A stretch of DNA of 64,000 nucleotides from JAICSD01 sp963836665 (GTDB lineage: Bacteria > Acidobacteriota > Vicinamibacteria > Vicinamibacterales > 2-12-FULL-66-21). The stretch's first letter is position 1, and the number at the start of each line of letters is the position of its first letter. The notes beneath the pieces were generated by a model, which saw only the letters and a list, made by a program, of their open reading frames with translations, ran no database searches and had not been told where the DNA came from. The stretch covers positions 62,001-126,000 of the forward strand of contig CAWIKL010000002.1 in NCBI GenBank assembly GCA_963836665.1, given 5' to 3'. Shown here one piece after another: positions 27,471 through 35,681 of this stretch. Position numbers and translations under genes: made by a program.

Positions 27471-27824
27471 TTACTCAGACGCGGGACGAAGGATACGGTT
27501 GACCGCGCGTACCAGCTCGTCCCAGCGCGTCGTCTGGGTGTCGAGCTGCTTGCGCCCCTTCGGGGTCAGGCGGTAATAGCGGGCGCGGCGGTTGTTCTCG
27601 GACGTGCCCCAGAACGACGCGATCCAGCCACGGTCCTCGAGGCGATGGAGGGCCGGGTAGAGCGAGCCGTGCTCGACCTGAAGAACATCTTCTGATCGAT
27701 GCTCGATGGCATGCGCGATGGTGTGGCCGTGTGCCGGCCCGAGCGCCAGCGTCTTCAGGATCAGGACGTCAAGGGTTCCCTGCAGCATGTCCCCCACGAT
27801 CGGAGGGGTTCCGCGTTTTGGCAC
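27471..27824 (-). CDS. PadR-family transcriptional regulator (second ADOP-linked copy)
   Basis: 117 residues from GTG 27824, or 105 from ATG 27788. The latter begins MLQGTLDVLILKTLALGPAHGH, the usual family opening, and has a G-run (GGGGG) upstream, so it may be the true start. Winged-helix features: VEHGSLYPALHRLEDRGWIAS and the wing RRARYYRLTPKGRKQLD. Upstream, at 27833-27841, AGATAATCT is a short odd palindrome that could be its operator. Expected to repress its own operon with the permease. Confidence 0.9.
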   Translation of the reverse strand: MPKRGTPPIVGDMLQGTLDVLILKTLALGPAHGHTIAHAIEHRSEDVLQVEHGSLYPALHRLEDRGWIASFWGTSENNRRARYYRLTPKGRKQLDTQTTRWDELVRAVNRILRPASE

Positions 27825-27856
27825 GCTCAGGAAGATAATCTAGTGGAGAGGCGCTG

Positions 27857-29593
27857 TCAACGGCGCGACTTCGTACGCGCCAGCACGTGATCGCAACCGC
27901 GCGCCGCCAGCGCCATCATCGTCAGCGTTGGGTGCTTGTCGCCTGTCGATGGGAACGCGTTGCCGCCCAAGACGTACAGGTTCGCTACGTCGTGGGTCTG
28001 GCAGTACCAGTTGAGCACACCATCCTTCACGCTGACGCTCATCCGCGCCGTGCCGCTCTCGTGGATCGATCCCCCAAGCGGCCGGCGCCGCTGGCGTCCT
28101 GGCACTGGCGAGACGGCAGCCGCGGGAGGCGCGGGCGGACGCGCATCAGGCGCGCCGGGGCCGCCGGGGAACCCCGCTGGCGTGACCGGCCCGGGCATCA
28201 CTTCGCCGCCCGCCTTGCGGAACAGCTCCTCGGCCTTCATCTGGAAGTCGTCGATCAACTTGTAGTCGTTGTCGCTGTGTGTGAAATGGATGCGCAGCAC
28301 AGGAATACCCCACGCATCCTTCACTTCCGGATCGAGCTCGACGAAGTTCTCCTTCCGCGCCAGCATCTCGGCGCCAGCGTTCCAGATTCGTGCCTGCGCG
28401 ACGTAGCGGCTCTTGATCTCCCTCTTCCAGCCGGACCCGTAGCCAGGGATGTTGGCCGCAAAGGCCGGAAACTCGGTCTGGCCGCCGGTCGCGTTCATCA
28501 CGTAACCTCGGATGAAGTCTTTCCGCTGCGTTTTATTGTCGATATTCTGGAAGTTGGGAATCGTGATCCCCGCCTGCTTCCCGTCGTCGAGCCGCGCCGG
28601 GCCGCCTTTCAGCTTTGGCAGGATGCCGGTGACGCCGCCACCGCCGACCTGGTCCATCATGTAGTAGCCGAGCAGCCCGCTCGAGTTCGCAAGGCCCCCC
28701 TTCTCCGACAGCAACAGCAGCCTCGTGTTCTCCAGCGTCGAAGCGGCGAGAATGACCCACGTCGCATCGACGTCCACCGCCTTTTTCGTCGCGCGTTCGA
28801 TATAGGTCACCCCCTGCGCACGGTGCTCTTCGTTCATACGCACCCGCGCGACGACGCTGTCGGTGCGAATCTCGAGCTTTCCGGTGGCCAGCGCAGCCGG
28901 TAGCGTCACGGCGATCGGATTGAACATGGCGCCGACGTCGCAGCCGTTCACGCAGTTGCCGCAGTAGTGACACGCGGGACGGCCGTTGTGCGGCTGCGTC
29001 AGCTGTGACAACCGGCGATGGGTCGACGGCCAGCCAAGCGCTGCGCTGGCTGTGGTGAAAATCGTCTCGGCGCAGTTGAGCGGCATCGGCGGCAGGAAAA
29101 TGCCGTCGGGGAACTGCACGAAGTTCTCGCGCGCGCCGCTGACACCGACGAACGACTCGACCCGGTCGTAGTACGGTTTCATGTCGGCGTAGGACACGGC
29201 CCAGTCCATGCCGTAACCGTCGCGCGAGGCCGCCTTGAACTCGTAGTCGGCCATGCGGTCGGTCGCGCGCGCCCAGTGCAGCGTGCGGCCGCCCAGAACA
29301 CGTGACCGTCCCCAGCGATAGTTGGTCTCGGGCGACGTCGTATACGGGTTCTCGACGTCGTCGATCATGATCTTGTAGTTGCGCTCGCTGCCCGAATAAC
29401 GGCGCATCACGCCCGGCTCGCCGTTGCCGCGATAGTCGAGCTCGTAGGAAAAGCGGTGGTGGAAATCCTTCGCCGGATCGACGGCCGCCCCGGCCTCGAG
29501 CAGAAGGACGTCCATCCCTTGCTTGGTCAGCTCGAGCGCCGCCCAGCCGCCGCAGGCGCCGGAGCCGACGATGATCGCGTCCCAGGTCTTCAT
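27857..29593 (-). CDS. GMC-family oxidoreductase (gluconate 2-dehydrogenase flavoprotein-like)
   Basis: 578 residues. N-terminal Rossmann FAD motif AIIVGSGACGGWAALELTKQGMDVLLLEAG (7-36), substrate-side motif YRWGRSRVLGGRTLHWA, a Cys cluster CHYCGNCVNGCDVGA, and the C-terminal GMC_oxred_C region with HESGTARMS and GDKHPTLTMMALAARG. This matches flavoprotein subunits of membrane gluconate/sugar dehydrogenases. A Pro/Gly-rich insert (about 471-500, FPGGPGAPDARPPAPPAAA) interrupts the C-terminal domain. It overlaps the small subunit gene by four bases. Substrate probably a sugar or polyol; inferred. Confidence 0.9.
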   Translation of the reverse strand: MKTWDAIIVGSGACGGWAALELTKQGMDVLLLEAGAAVDPAKDFHHRFSYELDYRGNGEPGVMRRYSGSERNYKIMIDDVENPYTTSPETNYRWGRSRVLGGRTLHWARATDRMADYEFKAASRDGYGMDWAVSYADMKPYYDRVESFVGVSGARENFVQFPDGIFLPPMPLNCAETIFTTASAALGWPSTHRRLSQLTQPHNGRPACHYCGNCVNGCDVGAMFNPIAVTLPAALATGKLEIRTDSVVARVRMNEEHRAQGVTYIERATKKAVDVDATWVILAASTLENTRLLLLSEKGGLANSSGLLGYYMMDQVGGGGVTGILPKLKGGPARLDDGKQAGITIPNFQNIDNKTQRKDFIRGYVMNATGGQTEFPAFAANIPGYGSGWKREIKSRYVAQARIWNAGAEMLARKENFVELDPEVKDAWGIPVLRIHFTHSDNDYKLIDDFQMKAEELFRKAGGEVMPGPVTPAGFPGGPGAPDARPPAPPAAAVSPVPGRQRRRPLGGSIHESGTARMSVSVKDGVLNWYCQTHDVANLYVLGGNAFPSTGDKHPTLTMMALAARGCDHVLARTKSRR

Positions 29594-30177
29594 AGGGTGC
29601 GGTGCTCGGGATGATCACAGGCCGGAAACGCGATATTGAACGAGTTGCCGCGATAGTCGAGGCACTCGACCAATCCCTGGCGTGAGGTGTAGAACGCGAA
29701 AGTATTCAGCTGCTTGATCAGGCGGTAGGCGAAGTATGCCGGGTGCGTGGCGCCGCGCTCGCGTTCAGGCGTGGACATCGCCGAGACGATGGCTTCCCGG
29801 GCATCGCTGTCAGCGGAGTGGAAGCCATTGTCGCGCAGCGCCTGCATCGCGGTTCGCCATTGGCGCGCCAGGTTCGCGTCAACGGCTTCCGACGCCTGGA
29901 GCAGGAAATCGATGAAATGAGCGCAGCGCGCTTCGCGGGCACCGGGTGTGTCGTCGGTTGGAATGAGGATGGCCGTGAACGCCTCGAGCGCAGCGAAGTC
30001 GTCCGCGCCGAAGAACTTCGGCTGATAGTCCTTGAGCAGTCCGGGGTCAGGCGGAGCGTAGTGCTGGTCGTGCGCCTGGGCGTGCAGCCAGGGCGCCAGG
30101 AAATCAGCGGCGCCCGGTAGAGCGGCGGCGGCGGCCGCGAGCCGCAGCAATCTTCGACGTGTGGGATCCACGCGCAT
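29590..30177 (-). CDS. Gluconate 2-dehydrogenase subunit 3 family protein, Tat-exported
   Basis: 195 residues. A twin-arginine-like leader (TRRRLLRLAAAAAALPGAADF) carries the folded heterodimer across the membrane. The rest is the small-subunit domain (FFGADDFAALEAFTAILIPTDDTPGAREARCAHFIDFLL; QGLVECLDYRGN near the end). Known role: chaperone and structural partner of the FAD subunit, which has no leader of its own, as here. Its stop overlaps the GMC gene start (ATGA). Divergent from the DUF1080 gene, with only 17 bases between the starts. Confidence 0.9.
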   Translation of the reverse strand: MRVDPTRRRLLRLAAAAAALPGAADFLAPWLHAQAHDQHYAPPDPGLLKDYQPKFFGADDFAALEAFTAILIPTDDTPGAREARCAHFIDFLLQASEAVDANLARQWRTAMQALRDNGFHSADSDAREAIVSAMSTPERERGATHPAYFAYRLIKQLNTFAFYTSRQGLVECLDYRGNSFNIAFPACDHPEHRTL

Positions 30178-30194
30178 GATGCTACTCTCCCGCC

Positions 30195-31022
30195 ATGATT
30201 CGTCAAACTCTTCTGGCGGCCACCGTCATCGCCGCTGTCGCGGCAAGTCTGCTCGCGCAGACGCCGCCACAACAGCCGCAGATCACACTCGGCTCAGGCC
30301 TTCGGGAAGTGCCCGACTATCGCGCCGTCTCGATCGATCCGCCGGCGCCGAAAGTCCCCGATGGCTTCACGCCGATCTTCAACGGCAAGGATCTGAGCGG
30401 CTGGCACATCTCGACGACGGCCCGGCACGGCGTGCAGCCGGACTTTCACGTGTCGCAGGGGATGATCCTTGGCACGCAGAAGCCGCTCGGTAGCGGCGGC
30501 CTGCTCCTGACCGACAAGAAGTACAAGAACTTCGAGCTGTACTTCGAGGCGAAGCCGGACTGGGGCTGCGACAGCGGCCTGTTCTTCCGCACGACCGAGA
30601 CGGGCGTCGCCTACCAGATCACGATGGACTACCTACCTGGTGGCAGCATGGGGCGGATGATCGGCGAGGGCGGCATTCAGGTCGGCGCGGGCGGGCGCGG
30701 CCGCGCGAACGCACCGGCGGGCGCGCCGGCGCCTACCCCCCCTCCTCCCCCGCCCGCGACCCCGCTCGAATCAAACGACGCCGGCATGAAAGCGTGGAAG
30801 CCGTTCGACTGGAACACCGTGCGCATTCGGGTCGAGGGGGACGTGCCGCACGCCACCGTTTGGATCAACGGCGTGCAGGTAAGCGACGCGACCGACACCG
30901 AGAACCACGCGCTCGGCGGAACGCTCGAGGGACCTCTCGCGATCCAGATCCACGGCGGCCCCGTGCGGTGGCAGCCTGGCGGGTTCTGGCGCTGGCGGAA
31001 CATCGGGATTCGCCAGTTGTAA
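30195..31022 (+). CDS. DUF1080 (3-keto-disaccharide hydrolase-like) exported protein
   Basis: 275 residues. Signal peptide (MIRQTLLAATVIAAVAASLLAQ), then the DUF1080 concanavalin-like fold: FTPIFNGKDLSGWHI (59-72), FELYFEAKPDWGCDSGLFFR, WNTVRIRVEG and the closing GFWRWRNIGIRQL. Some members hydrolyse 3-ketoglucosides. A Gly/Arg then Pro-rich run (about 164-190, GAGGRGRANAPAG...PPPPPP) is inserted inside the domain. It may act with the divergent GMC dehydrogenase, which could make keto-sugars; this is inference. Confidence 0.87.
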   Translation: MIRQTLLAATVIAAVAASLLAQTPPQQPQITLGSGLREVPDYRAVSIDPPAPKVPDGFTPIFNGKDLSGWHISTTARHGVQPDFHVSQGMILGTQKPLGSGGLLLTDKKYKNFELYFEAKPDWGCDSGLFFRTTETGVAYQITMDYLPGGSMGRMIGEGGIQVGAGGRGRANAPAGAPAPTPPPPPPATPLESNDAGMKAWKPFDWNTVRIRVEGDVPHATVWINGVQVSDATDTENHALGGTLEGPLAIQIHGGPVRWQPGGFWRWRNIGIRQL

Positions 31023-31055
31023 GCCAGTCGTCCTTGCCTGTTGCCGGATAGACAG

Positions 31056-31613
31056 ATGGAACGCACCCCGGATATTGCGTTACTCGACGAGGCCTACGCG
31101 TCTAACGAGCGGGACGCGCGCGAGCTGATTGCCGAACTCAGCGAAGCCGCAGGGACGCGGCAGCCGGCGGCGGGTTCGTGGAGCGTCGCCGAGTGCCTCA
31201 ATCATCTCGCTCTCAGCAACCGAGTCTACGTTGCCGCCATGCAACCGGCGGCCGAGCGTGCGAGGCGTGACGGACGGACGCGTCGAAGGCCCGCGCGGCC
31301 TGGCCTGATTGGCGGCTGGTTCGTAAAGTCGCTCGAGCCACCAGCCACGCGCAGGATGCGTGCGCCCCGTAAGATCGTGCCGCGGCAGTCGCCGCCGCTC
31401 GCCGAGGCCGGGGCCGCATTCTTCGCATCACACGAGCAGGTCGTCGAGTTTCTGCGGAGTTACGCCGACATCAATCTCGCCGGCGTGCATTTCCCCAACC
31501 CGTTCATCCGGGGCCTCCTCTTCAGTCTCGCGACAGGGCTGCACACCCTCGCCGCGCACGAGCGGCGCCACCTCTGGCAGGCGTGGAACGTACGGCGGGC
31601 TACTGCCCCTTGA
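31056..31613 (+). CDS. DinB-family (DinB_2) metal-dependent protein
   Basis: 185 residues from ATG 31056. A four-helix DinB fold: AGSWSVAECLNHLALSNRVYVAAM (first His), and the closing LATGLHTLAAHERRHLWQAW with the metal-ligand His pair. DinB_2 proteins include thiol-transferases and many of unknown function. A basic stretch (RARRDGRTRRRPARPG) lies in the second quarter. It overlaps tail-to-tail with the enoyl-CoA hydratase gene by 14 bases. Confidence 0.8.
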   Translation: MERTPDIALLDEAYASNERDARELIAELSEAAGTRQPAAGSWSVAECLNHLALSNRVYVAAMQPAAERARRDGRTRRRPARPGLIGGWFVKSLEPPATRRMRAPRKIVPRQSPPLAEAGAAFFASHEQVVEFLRSYADINLAGVHFPNPFIRGLLFSLATGLHTLAAHERRHLWQAWNVRRATAP

Positions 31614-32424
31614 ACACCGGCCGCCGCTTGCCCAGCGACGACAGTCCCTCGTAGGCGTCCGCCGTTGCGAAGATCTCTTCGAGGTGCGAGAGCTCCATCG
31701 CGATCCCCTGCTCGATGGCTTTGCCGTCCCCGCGATCGATCAAGTCGGAGGCCATACGCAAGGCGACTGGCGCCTTGTCGCCGAGGCGCTTCTCAGAGGT
31801 ACGCAGCGTCTCGACGTCCGCCGATCCGTAGCGCGACGCGACGTCGCGGAACGCGTCGGGCACCCGATGCGGCCCGCGCTCGAGCACTGGTCCCTTCGCA
31901 ACGCACTCGCGGATGGCGGCGTCGAGATCGTCGTACGGCGTGACGCGATCGATCAGACCCATCGCCAGCGCCTGATCTGCGGTCACCGTCTCGCCGGACA
32001 AGACCAGCCACTTCGCCAGGCCGCGGCCGACCCGCGCGGTCGTCCGCTGCGTACCGCCGAGACCGGGATAGATGCCGATGCCGGTTTCCGGGAAGGCAAA
32101 CGTCGCTTTCGGCGTGGCGACGATGTAGTGGCAGGCGAGCGCGATTTCGACGCCGCCGCCGAGCGCCAGCCCGTGCACGCGCGCGACAACAGGCTTTCGG
32201 CAGCGCTGGAACTCAAGCAGCAGCTCCTGGCCCGCTCTCGTGAATTCGGCAATTTTCGGGATGTTCTTCGTCTCGATGTTCTTGACGAAGAAGCGGATGT
32301 CGGCGCCTGCGATAAAGGCCTTGCCGCTGCCGGCAAGGACGATCCCTGTCACCGCCGGATCCGCCGCCGCCGCGTGGAACCCGTCGCGGAGTTGCGCCAT
32401 GACCGCTTCGTTGATTGCGTTCAT
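31600..32424 (-). CDS. Enoyl-CoA hydratase/isomerase domain (C-terminal part of a split fusion)
   Basis: 274 residues of crotonase fold: oxyanion-hole motifs GSGKAFIAGADIRFF and HGLALGGGVEIALACHY, then FPETGIGIYPGLGGTQRT and LSGETVTADQALAMGLIDRV. The normal crotonase first strand is absent from this reading. It lies upstream across a TGA, in the same frame, as GIATLTID*PDAMNAINEAV. So this is the C-terminal half of a 666-residue 3-hydroxyacyl-CoA dehydrogenase/enoyl-CoA hydratase fusion. It could be made by re-initiation at ATG 32424, nine bases after the stop. Role: hydration step of acyl-CoA or phenylpropenoyl-CoA beta-oxidation. Confidence 0.88.
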   Translation of the reverse strand: MNAINEAVMAQLRDGFHAAAADPAVTGIVLAGSGKAFIAGADIRFFVKNIETKNIPKIAEFTRAGQELLLEFQRCRKPVVARVHGLALGGGVEIALACHYIVATPKATFAFPETGIGIYPGLGGTQRTTARVGRGLAKWLVLSGETVTADQALAMGLIDRVTPYDDLDAAIRECVAKGPVLERGPHRVPDAFRDVASRYGSADVETLRTSEKRLGDKAPVALRMASDLIDRGDGKAIEQGIAMELSHLEEIFATADAYEGLSSLGKRRPVFKGQ

Positions 32425-32433
32425 GGCGTCGGG

Positions 32434-33600
32434 TCAATCGATGGTCAACGTGGCGATGCCGTCCCGGTCGTCACGCCGAACGAGCGTGAAGGCAAAGGAC
32501 TTTCCTGAGGCAACCTGGCGCGAGAACAGCGTCGGCACGGGCAGGCCCCAGCGCGCCGCGACGTCTTCCACCAATGCCGCCGAGCGGGTCAGGCCGTAGC
32601 GGTTCATCAGCTCGAACGGGCCAAGCCGCCAGCGCAAGCCGACACGAGCGCCGATGTCGGTGTCCTCGATCGAGCCGACGCCATCCTCGACGAGCGCCGA
32701 GGCGATATAAAAGACGATGCCGGCGAGCCGATCCGCGACGGTATCAAATTTCGCTGGACTGGGTGCGCCGCCGAGGTCCCACGACTGTCCCGATTCGAAT
32801 TGCTTGCGCAGGCGATCAGGCGTCCCGTGCAGCGGCCCGAAGGCCGCTCCCAGCGTGTCGTTGGTGTGGACGGCGATCGGAATGCCGGTGACATTCATCA
32901 ATTCGAACGGCCCCATGCCGATGCCGAACGCCTGCTTGGCGGCGGCTTCAATCGTCGGGATGTCGGCGATGTCCTCGTCGAGGACGCGGACCGCCTCGGC
33001 GAGCCACGGGCCGAAGAAGCGGTTGACGATAAACCCGCACGAGTCCTTGCTCCGAATCGGCGTCTTGCCGAGACGCTCCTGCAGCGTCCACGCTCGTGTC
33101 AGGGTCGCGGCGGAGCTGTCCTTGCCGCCGACGACCTCGACCAGCCGATTCTTGGCCGGATGATAGAAGTAATGCAGACCAATCACCCGCTCGGGCGTCG
33201 CTGTGCAGGCGGCGATATCTTCGACCGCGAACGAAGACGTGTTGGTGGCGAGGATCGCATCGGGTCGGCAGGCGGCCTCGAGCCGCGCGAAGACGTCGCG
33301 CTTGACGTCGATGTCTTCGAACACCGCTTCGACGACAAGATCGGCGTCCTTGAGATCGTCGAAGCTCGCCGTACCGCGAATGTGCGATAGGATTTTCGCA
33401 GCCTGGTCCGCGGTGAAGATCTTGCGGTCGACGCCGTCCTGTAGCGTCTTCTCGATGCCGCGCAATCCGCGCCGCACCTTGTCCTCGTCGAGATCGACGA
33501 GGATCACGGCGAAGCCTTCGCTGGCCATCTTCTGCGCGATGCCGCTGCCCATGTTGCCGGCGCCGACGACCGCGAGTGTCTGAAACGTTCCGTCGCTCAC
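32434..33600 (-). CDS. 3-hydroxyacyl-CoA dehydrogenase (N-terminal part of a split fusion)
   Basis: 388 residues. NAD-binding motif VVGAGNMGSGIAQKMA (12-27), ILATNTSSFAVEDIA and GLHYFYHPAKNRLVEVV of the 3HCDH_N domain, then two 3HCDH C-terminal repeats (CGFIVNRFFGPWLAEAVRVL..; GPFELMNRYGLTRSAALV). The last residues FAFTLVRRDDRDGIATLTID are already the first strands of a crotonase domain, cut by TGA at 32436-32434. Dehydrogenase-first, hydratase-second fusions of about 650-670 residues are known in archaea and in some bacteria, and match the combined length here. Oxidises 3-hydroxyacyl-CoA to 3-ketoacyl-CoA with NAD. Confidence 0.9.
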   Translation of the reverse strand: MSDGTFQTLAVVGAGNMGSGIAQKMASEGFAVILVDLDEDKVRRGLRGIEKTLQDGVDRKIFTADQAAKILSHIRGTASFDDLKDADLVVEAVFEDIDVKRDVFARLEAACRPDAILATNTSSFAVEDIAACTATPERVIGLHYFYHPAKNRLVEVVGGKDSSAATLTRAWTLQERLGKTPIRSKDSCGFIVNRFFGPWLAEAVRVLDEDIADIPTIEAAAKQAFGIGMGPFELMNVTGIPIAVHTNDTLGAAFGPLHGTPDRLRKQFESGQSWDLGGAPSPAKFDTVADRLAGIVFYIASALVEDGVGSIEDTDIGARVGLRWRLGPFELMNRYGLTRSAALVEDVAARWGLPVPTLFSRQVASGKSFAFTLVRRDDRDGIATLTID

Positions 33601-33622
33601 GATCCCGACGGTATCATACTGA

Positions 33623-33722
33623 TCCGAGGGGCTTCGCCCCTCGGGCTCCCCTACACGCTCTCTCGCTCGCCGCTTCGCCGGCTCGCTCCGTTGGCGTGGC
33701 TCACTCGCTGGCGCTCGTTCGC
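33623..33722. repeat. Palindromic repeat element, copy A (intergenic)
   Basis: One of three copies of a roughly 100-base element. It begins with a strong hairpin: stem CCGAGGGGC/GCCCCTCGG with loop TTC at 33624-33644. A CGCTCTCTCGCTCGCCG core and a GGCGCTCGTTCGC end follow. It sits between the divergent dehydrogenase and ligase genes. Its core matches copy B (34960-35060, inverted) over about 38 bases with one mismatch. Confidence 0.85.
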
Positions 33723-33752
33723 CCGCAGGTTGTGAGATACGCTTCAGTTGTC

Positions 33753-35681
33753 ATGGCCATCGGCAAGGCGCGCTACCGCGCGGCGAGGCTCGGCGATCTT
33801 CGACCCGTCATCGACTACGACGATCGCGGCGTCATGCGCCTGCGCGCGGCGCGGGCGCTCGGCCCGTATCCGCGATCGCTTACCGATCGGCTCGTGCACT
33901 GGGCGGCGGCAGCGCCGGATCGCACGCTGCTCGCCTGGCGCGAGGGCGATCGTTTCGCCCACCTGTCCTATGGCGACGCCTTGGCGCGTGTCCGCAGCAT
34001 GGCGCAGGCGCTGCTCGATCGCGGCCTCTCCGCTGAGCGTCCGCTGACGATTCTCTCGGGCAACGACGCCAACCATCTCGTGCTGGCGCTGGCCGCGCAG
34101 TACGCCGGTGTGCTCTACGCGCCGGTGTCCCCCGCCTACTCACTCGTGTCACAGGATTTCGGCACGCTGCGCCAGGTGGCGCGCGTGCTGACGCCTGGCC
34201 TTGTCTACGCCGCCGATGCCAGGTTCGCCCACGCGCTCGCCTCGATCGCGGCGCGAGGCACCGAGACGATCGACGCCGGCGACGTGCCGTCGCTGCTCCA
34301 CACGCTGCCGACCAGCCATCTCGATCGCGCGCACGCGGCGATCGACCCGGACGCTCCGGCCAAGATCCTCTTCACGTCCGGCTCGATGGGCGTACCCAAG
34401 GGGGTCATCAATACGCATCGCATGCTCGCCGCGAACCAGCAGATGATTCTCGAGACGCTACCGTTCCTCGGCGACGAGCCTCCAGTACTGGTCGACTGGC
34501 TGCCCTGGCATCACACCTTCGGTGGCAACCACAACATCGGCATCGTGCTCTACAACGGCGGGTCGCTGTATCTCGATGAGGGACGACCACTGCCGGGGCA
34601 GTTCGACGAAAGCGCCCGCAACCTGCGCGAGGTCGGGCCGACGGCGTACTTCAACGTGCCGCGTGGCTATGAGGAACTGGTCAAGGCGCTCGCCCGCGAT
34701 CGCGCCCTGGCCGAACGGTTCTTCAGCCCCCGCCTGCGGCTCCTGTTCTACGCGGCCGCAAGCCTGTCGCAGCACGTCGCCGACGAACTCGCGCGGATCG
34801 CGCTCGAGACCTGCGGCGAGCGGCTGACGCTGGTCACGGGGCTCGGTTCGACCGAAACCGCACCAATGGCCATCTGCCGTGCGTGGGAAAGCAACCTCGC
34901 CTCGCATATTGGACTGCCGGTGCCCGGCGTCGAAGTGAAGCTGGTGCCGATCGATGAAAGCGAACGAACGCAGCCAAGCGAGCTTCGCGAACGGAGCGAG
35001 CCGGCGCAGCGGCGAGCGAGAGAGCGAGTAGGGGGGAACGGCGGGGCGAAGCCCCCCGGAGAAAAACGATACGAAGTACGCGTCAAGGGCCCGAACGTCA
35101 CGCCAGGCTATTGGCGCAATCCACAGCAGACCGCCGCGGCTTTCGACGAGAACGGCTACTACTGCATGGGCGACGCGGTCCGCTTCGCGGGCGATCCTAC
35201 CCAAGGGTTTCTCTTCGACGGCCGCATCGGCGAGGACTTCAAGCTCTCGACCGGCACGTGGGTCGGCGTCGGCGCGCTGCGCGCGAAGATCGTCGCCCAC
35301 TTCGCCCCCTACATTCGCGACGCGGTGATCACCGGTCACGACCGCGACGCCGTCGGCATGCTGGCCGTGGCTGACCAGGACGCGTGCCGCCGCCTCTGCC
35401 CGGACCTGCACAATGCCGCGTTCGCGGAGGTGGCGGCGCATCCAGCCGTGCGGACGCGAATCGCCGAGCGTCTCGCCTCCTTCGCCGAACGCGCGACCGG
35501 CAGTGCCACGCGCATCGACCGCGCCATCCTGCTCGTCGAGCCGCTGTCGCTCGATCGCCAGGAAGTGACCGACAAAGGATCCATCAACCAGCGCGCGGTG
35601 CTCGCGCACCGCGGCTCTCTCGTTGACGAGCTCTACGCCGACACACCGGGGGCGCGCGTCATCATCGGAGTCACGCAGTGA
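33753..35681 (+). CDS. AMP-forming acyl-CoA ligase, feruloyl-CoA synthase-like, with repeat-encoded insert
   Basis: 642 residues from ATG 33753; the open frame continues upstream only through repeat copy A. ANL-family motifs: ILFTSGSMGVPKGVINTH (P-loop, about 206-223), WLPWHHTFGGNHNIGIVLYNGGSLYLDEG, GPTAYFNVPRGYEELV, GLGSTETAP, MGDAVRF and GRIGEDFKLSTGTWV. The HHTFGGNHN and DEGRPL features recall feruloyl-CoA synthases. Residues about 403-436, between VKLVPID and KRYEVRVKGPNVTPGYW, are encoded by repeat copy B: charged, Arg/Glu-rich and then Gly-rich, absent from normal members. The frame is kept. The insert lies in a surface-type loop before the conserved YEVRVKGPNVTPGY strand. It overlaps the amidohydrolase gene by GTGA. 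Confidence 0.86.
   Translation: MAIGKARYRAARLGDLRPVIDYDDRGVMRLRAARALGPYPRSLTDRLVHWAAAAPDRTLLAWREGDRFAHLSYGDALARVRSMAQALLDRGLSAERPLTILSGNDANHLVLALAAQYAGVLYAPVSPAYSLVSQDFGTLRQVARVLTPGLVYAADARFAHALASIAARGTETIDAGDVPSLLHTLPTSHLDRAHAAIDPDAPAKILFTSGSMGVPKGVINTHRMLAANQQMILETLPFLGDEPPVLVDWLPWHHTFGGNHNIGIVLYNGGSLYLDEGRPLPGQFDESARNLREVGPTAYFNVPRGYEELVKALARDRALAERFFSPRLRLLFYAAASLSQHVADELARIALETCGERLTLVTGLGSTETAPMAICRAWESNLASHIGLPVPGVEVKLVPIDESERTQPSELRERSEPAQRRARERVGGNGGAKPPGEKRYEVRVKGPNVTPGYWRNPQQTAAAFDENGYYCMGDAVRFAGDPTQGFLFDGRIGEDFKLSTGTWVGVGALRAKIVAHFAPYIRDAVITGHDRDAVGMLAVADQDACRRLCPDLHNAAFAEVAAHPAVRTRIAERLASFAERATGSATRIDRAILLVEPLSLDRQEVTDKGSINQRAVLAHRGSLVDELYADTPGARVIIGVTQ
34960..35060. repeat. Palindromic repeat element, copy B (inverted, inside the ligase gene)
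   Basis: The reverse complement of copy A with one indel and scattered substitutions. The hairpin end GGGGC-GAA-GCCCC is at 35043-35055. It is translated as about 34 residues of the acyl-CoA ligase without disturbing the frame. Confidence 0.88.

Noticed and set aside
32434..32436. TGA as selenocysteine in the dehydrogenase-hydratase gene
   Set aside because: The family has Arg here in a non-catalytic position, no SECIS-like hairpin is evident directly after it, and an ATG follows at once.
33576..33752. Ligase start at 33576, giving a 701-residue protein
   Set aside because: The extra 59 residues come from reading through repeat copy A and have no ligase similarity; ATG 33753 begins the domain.
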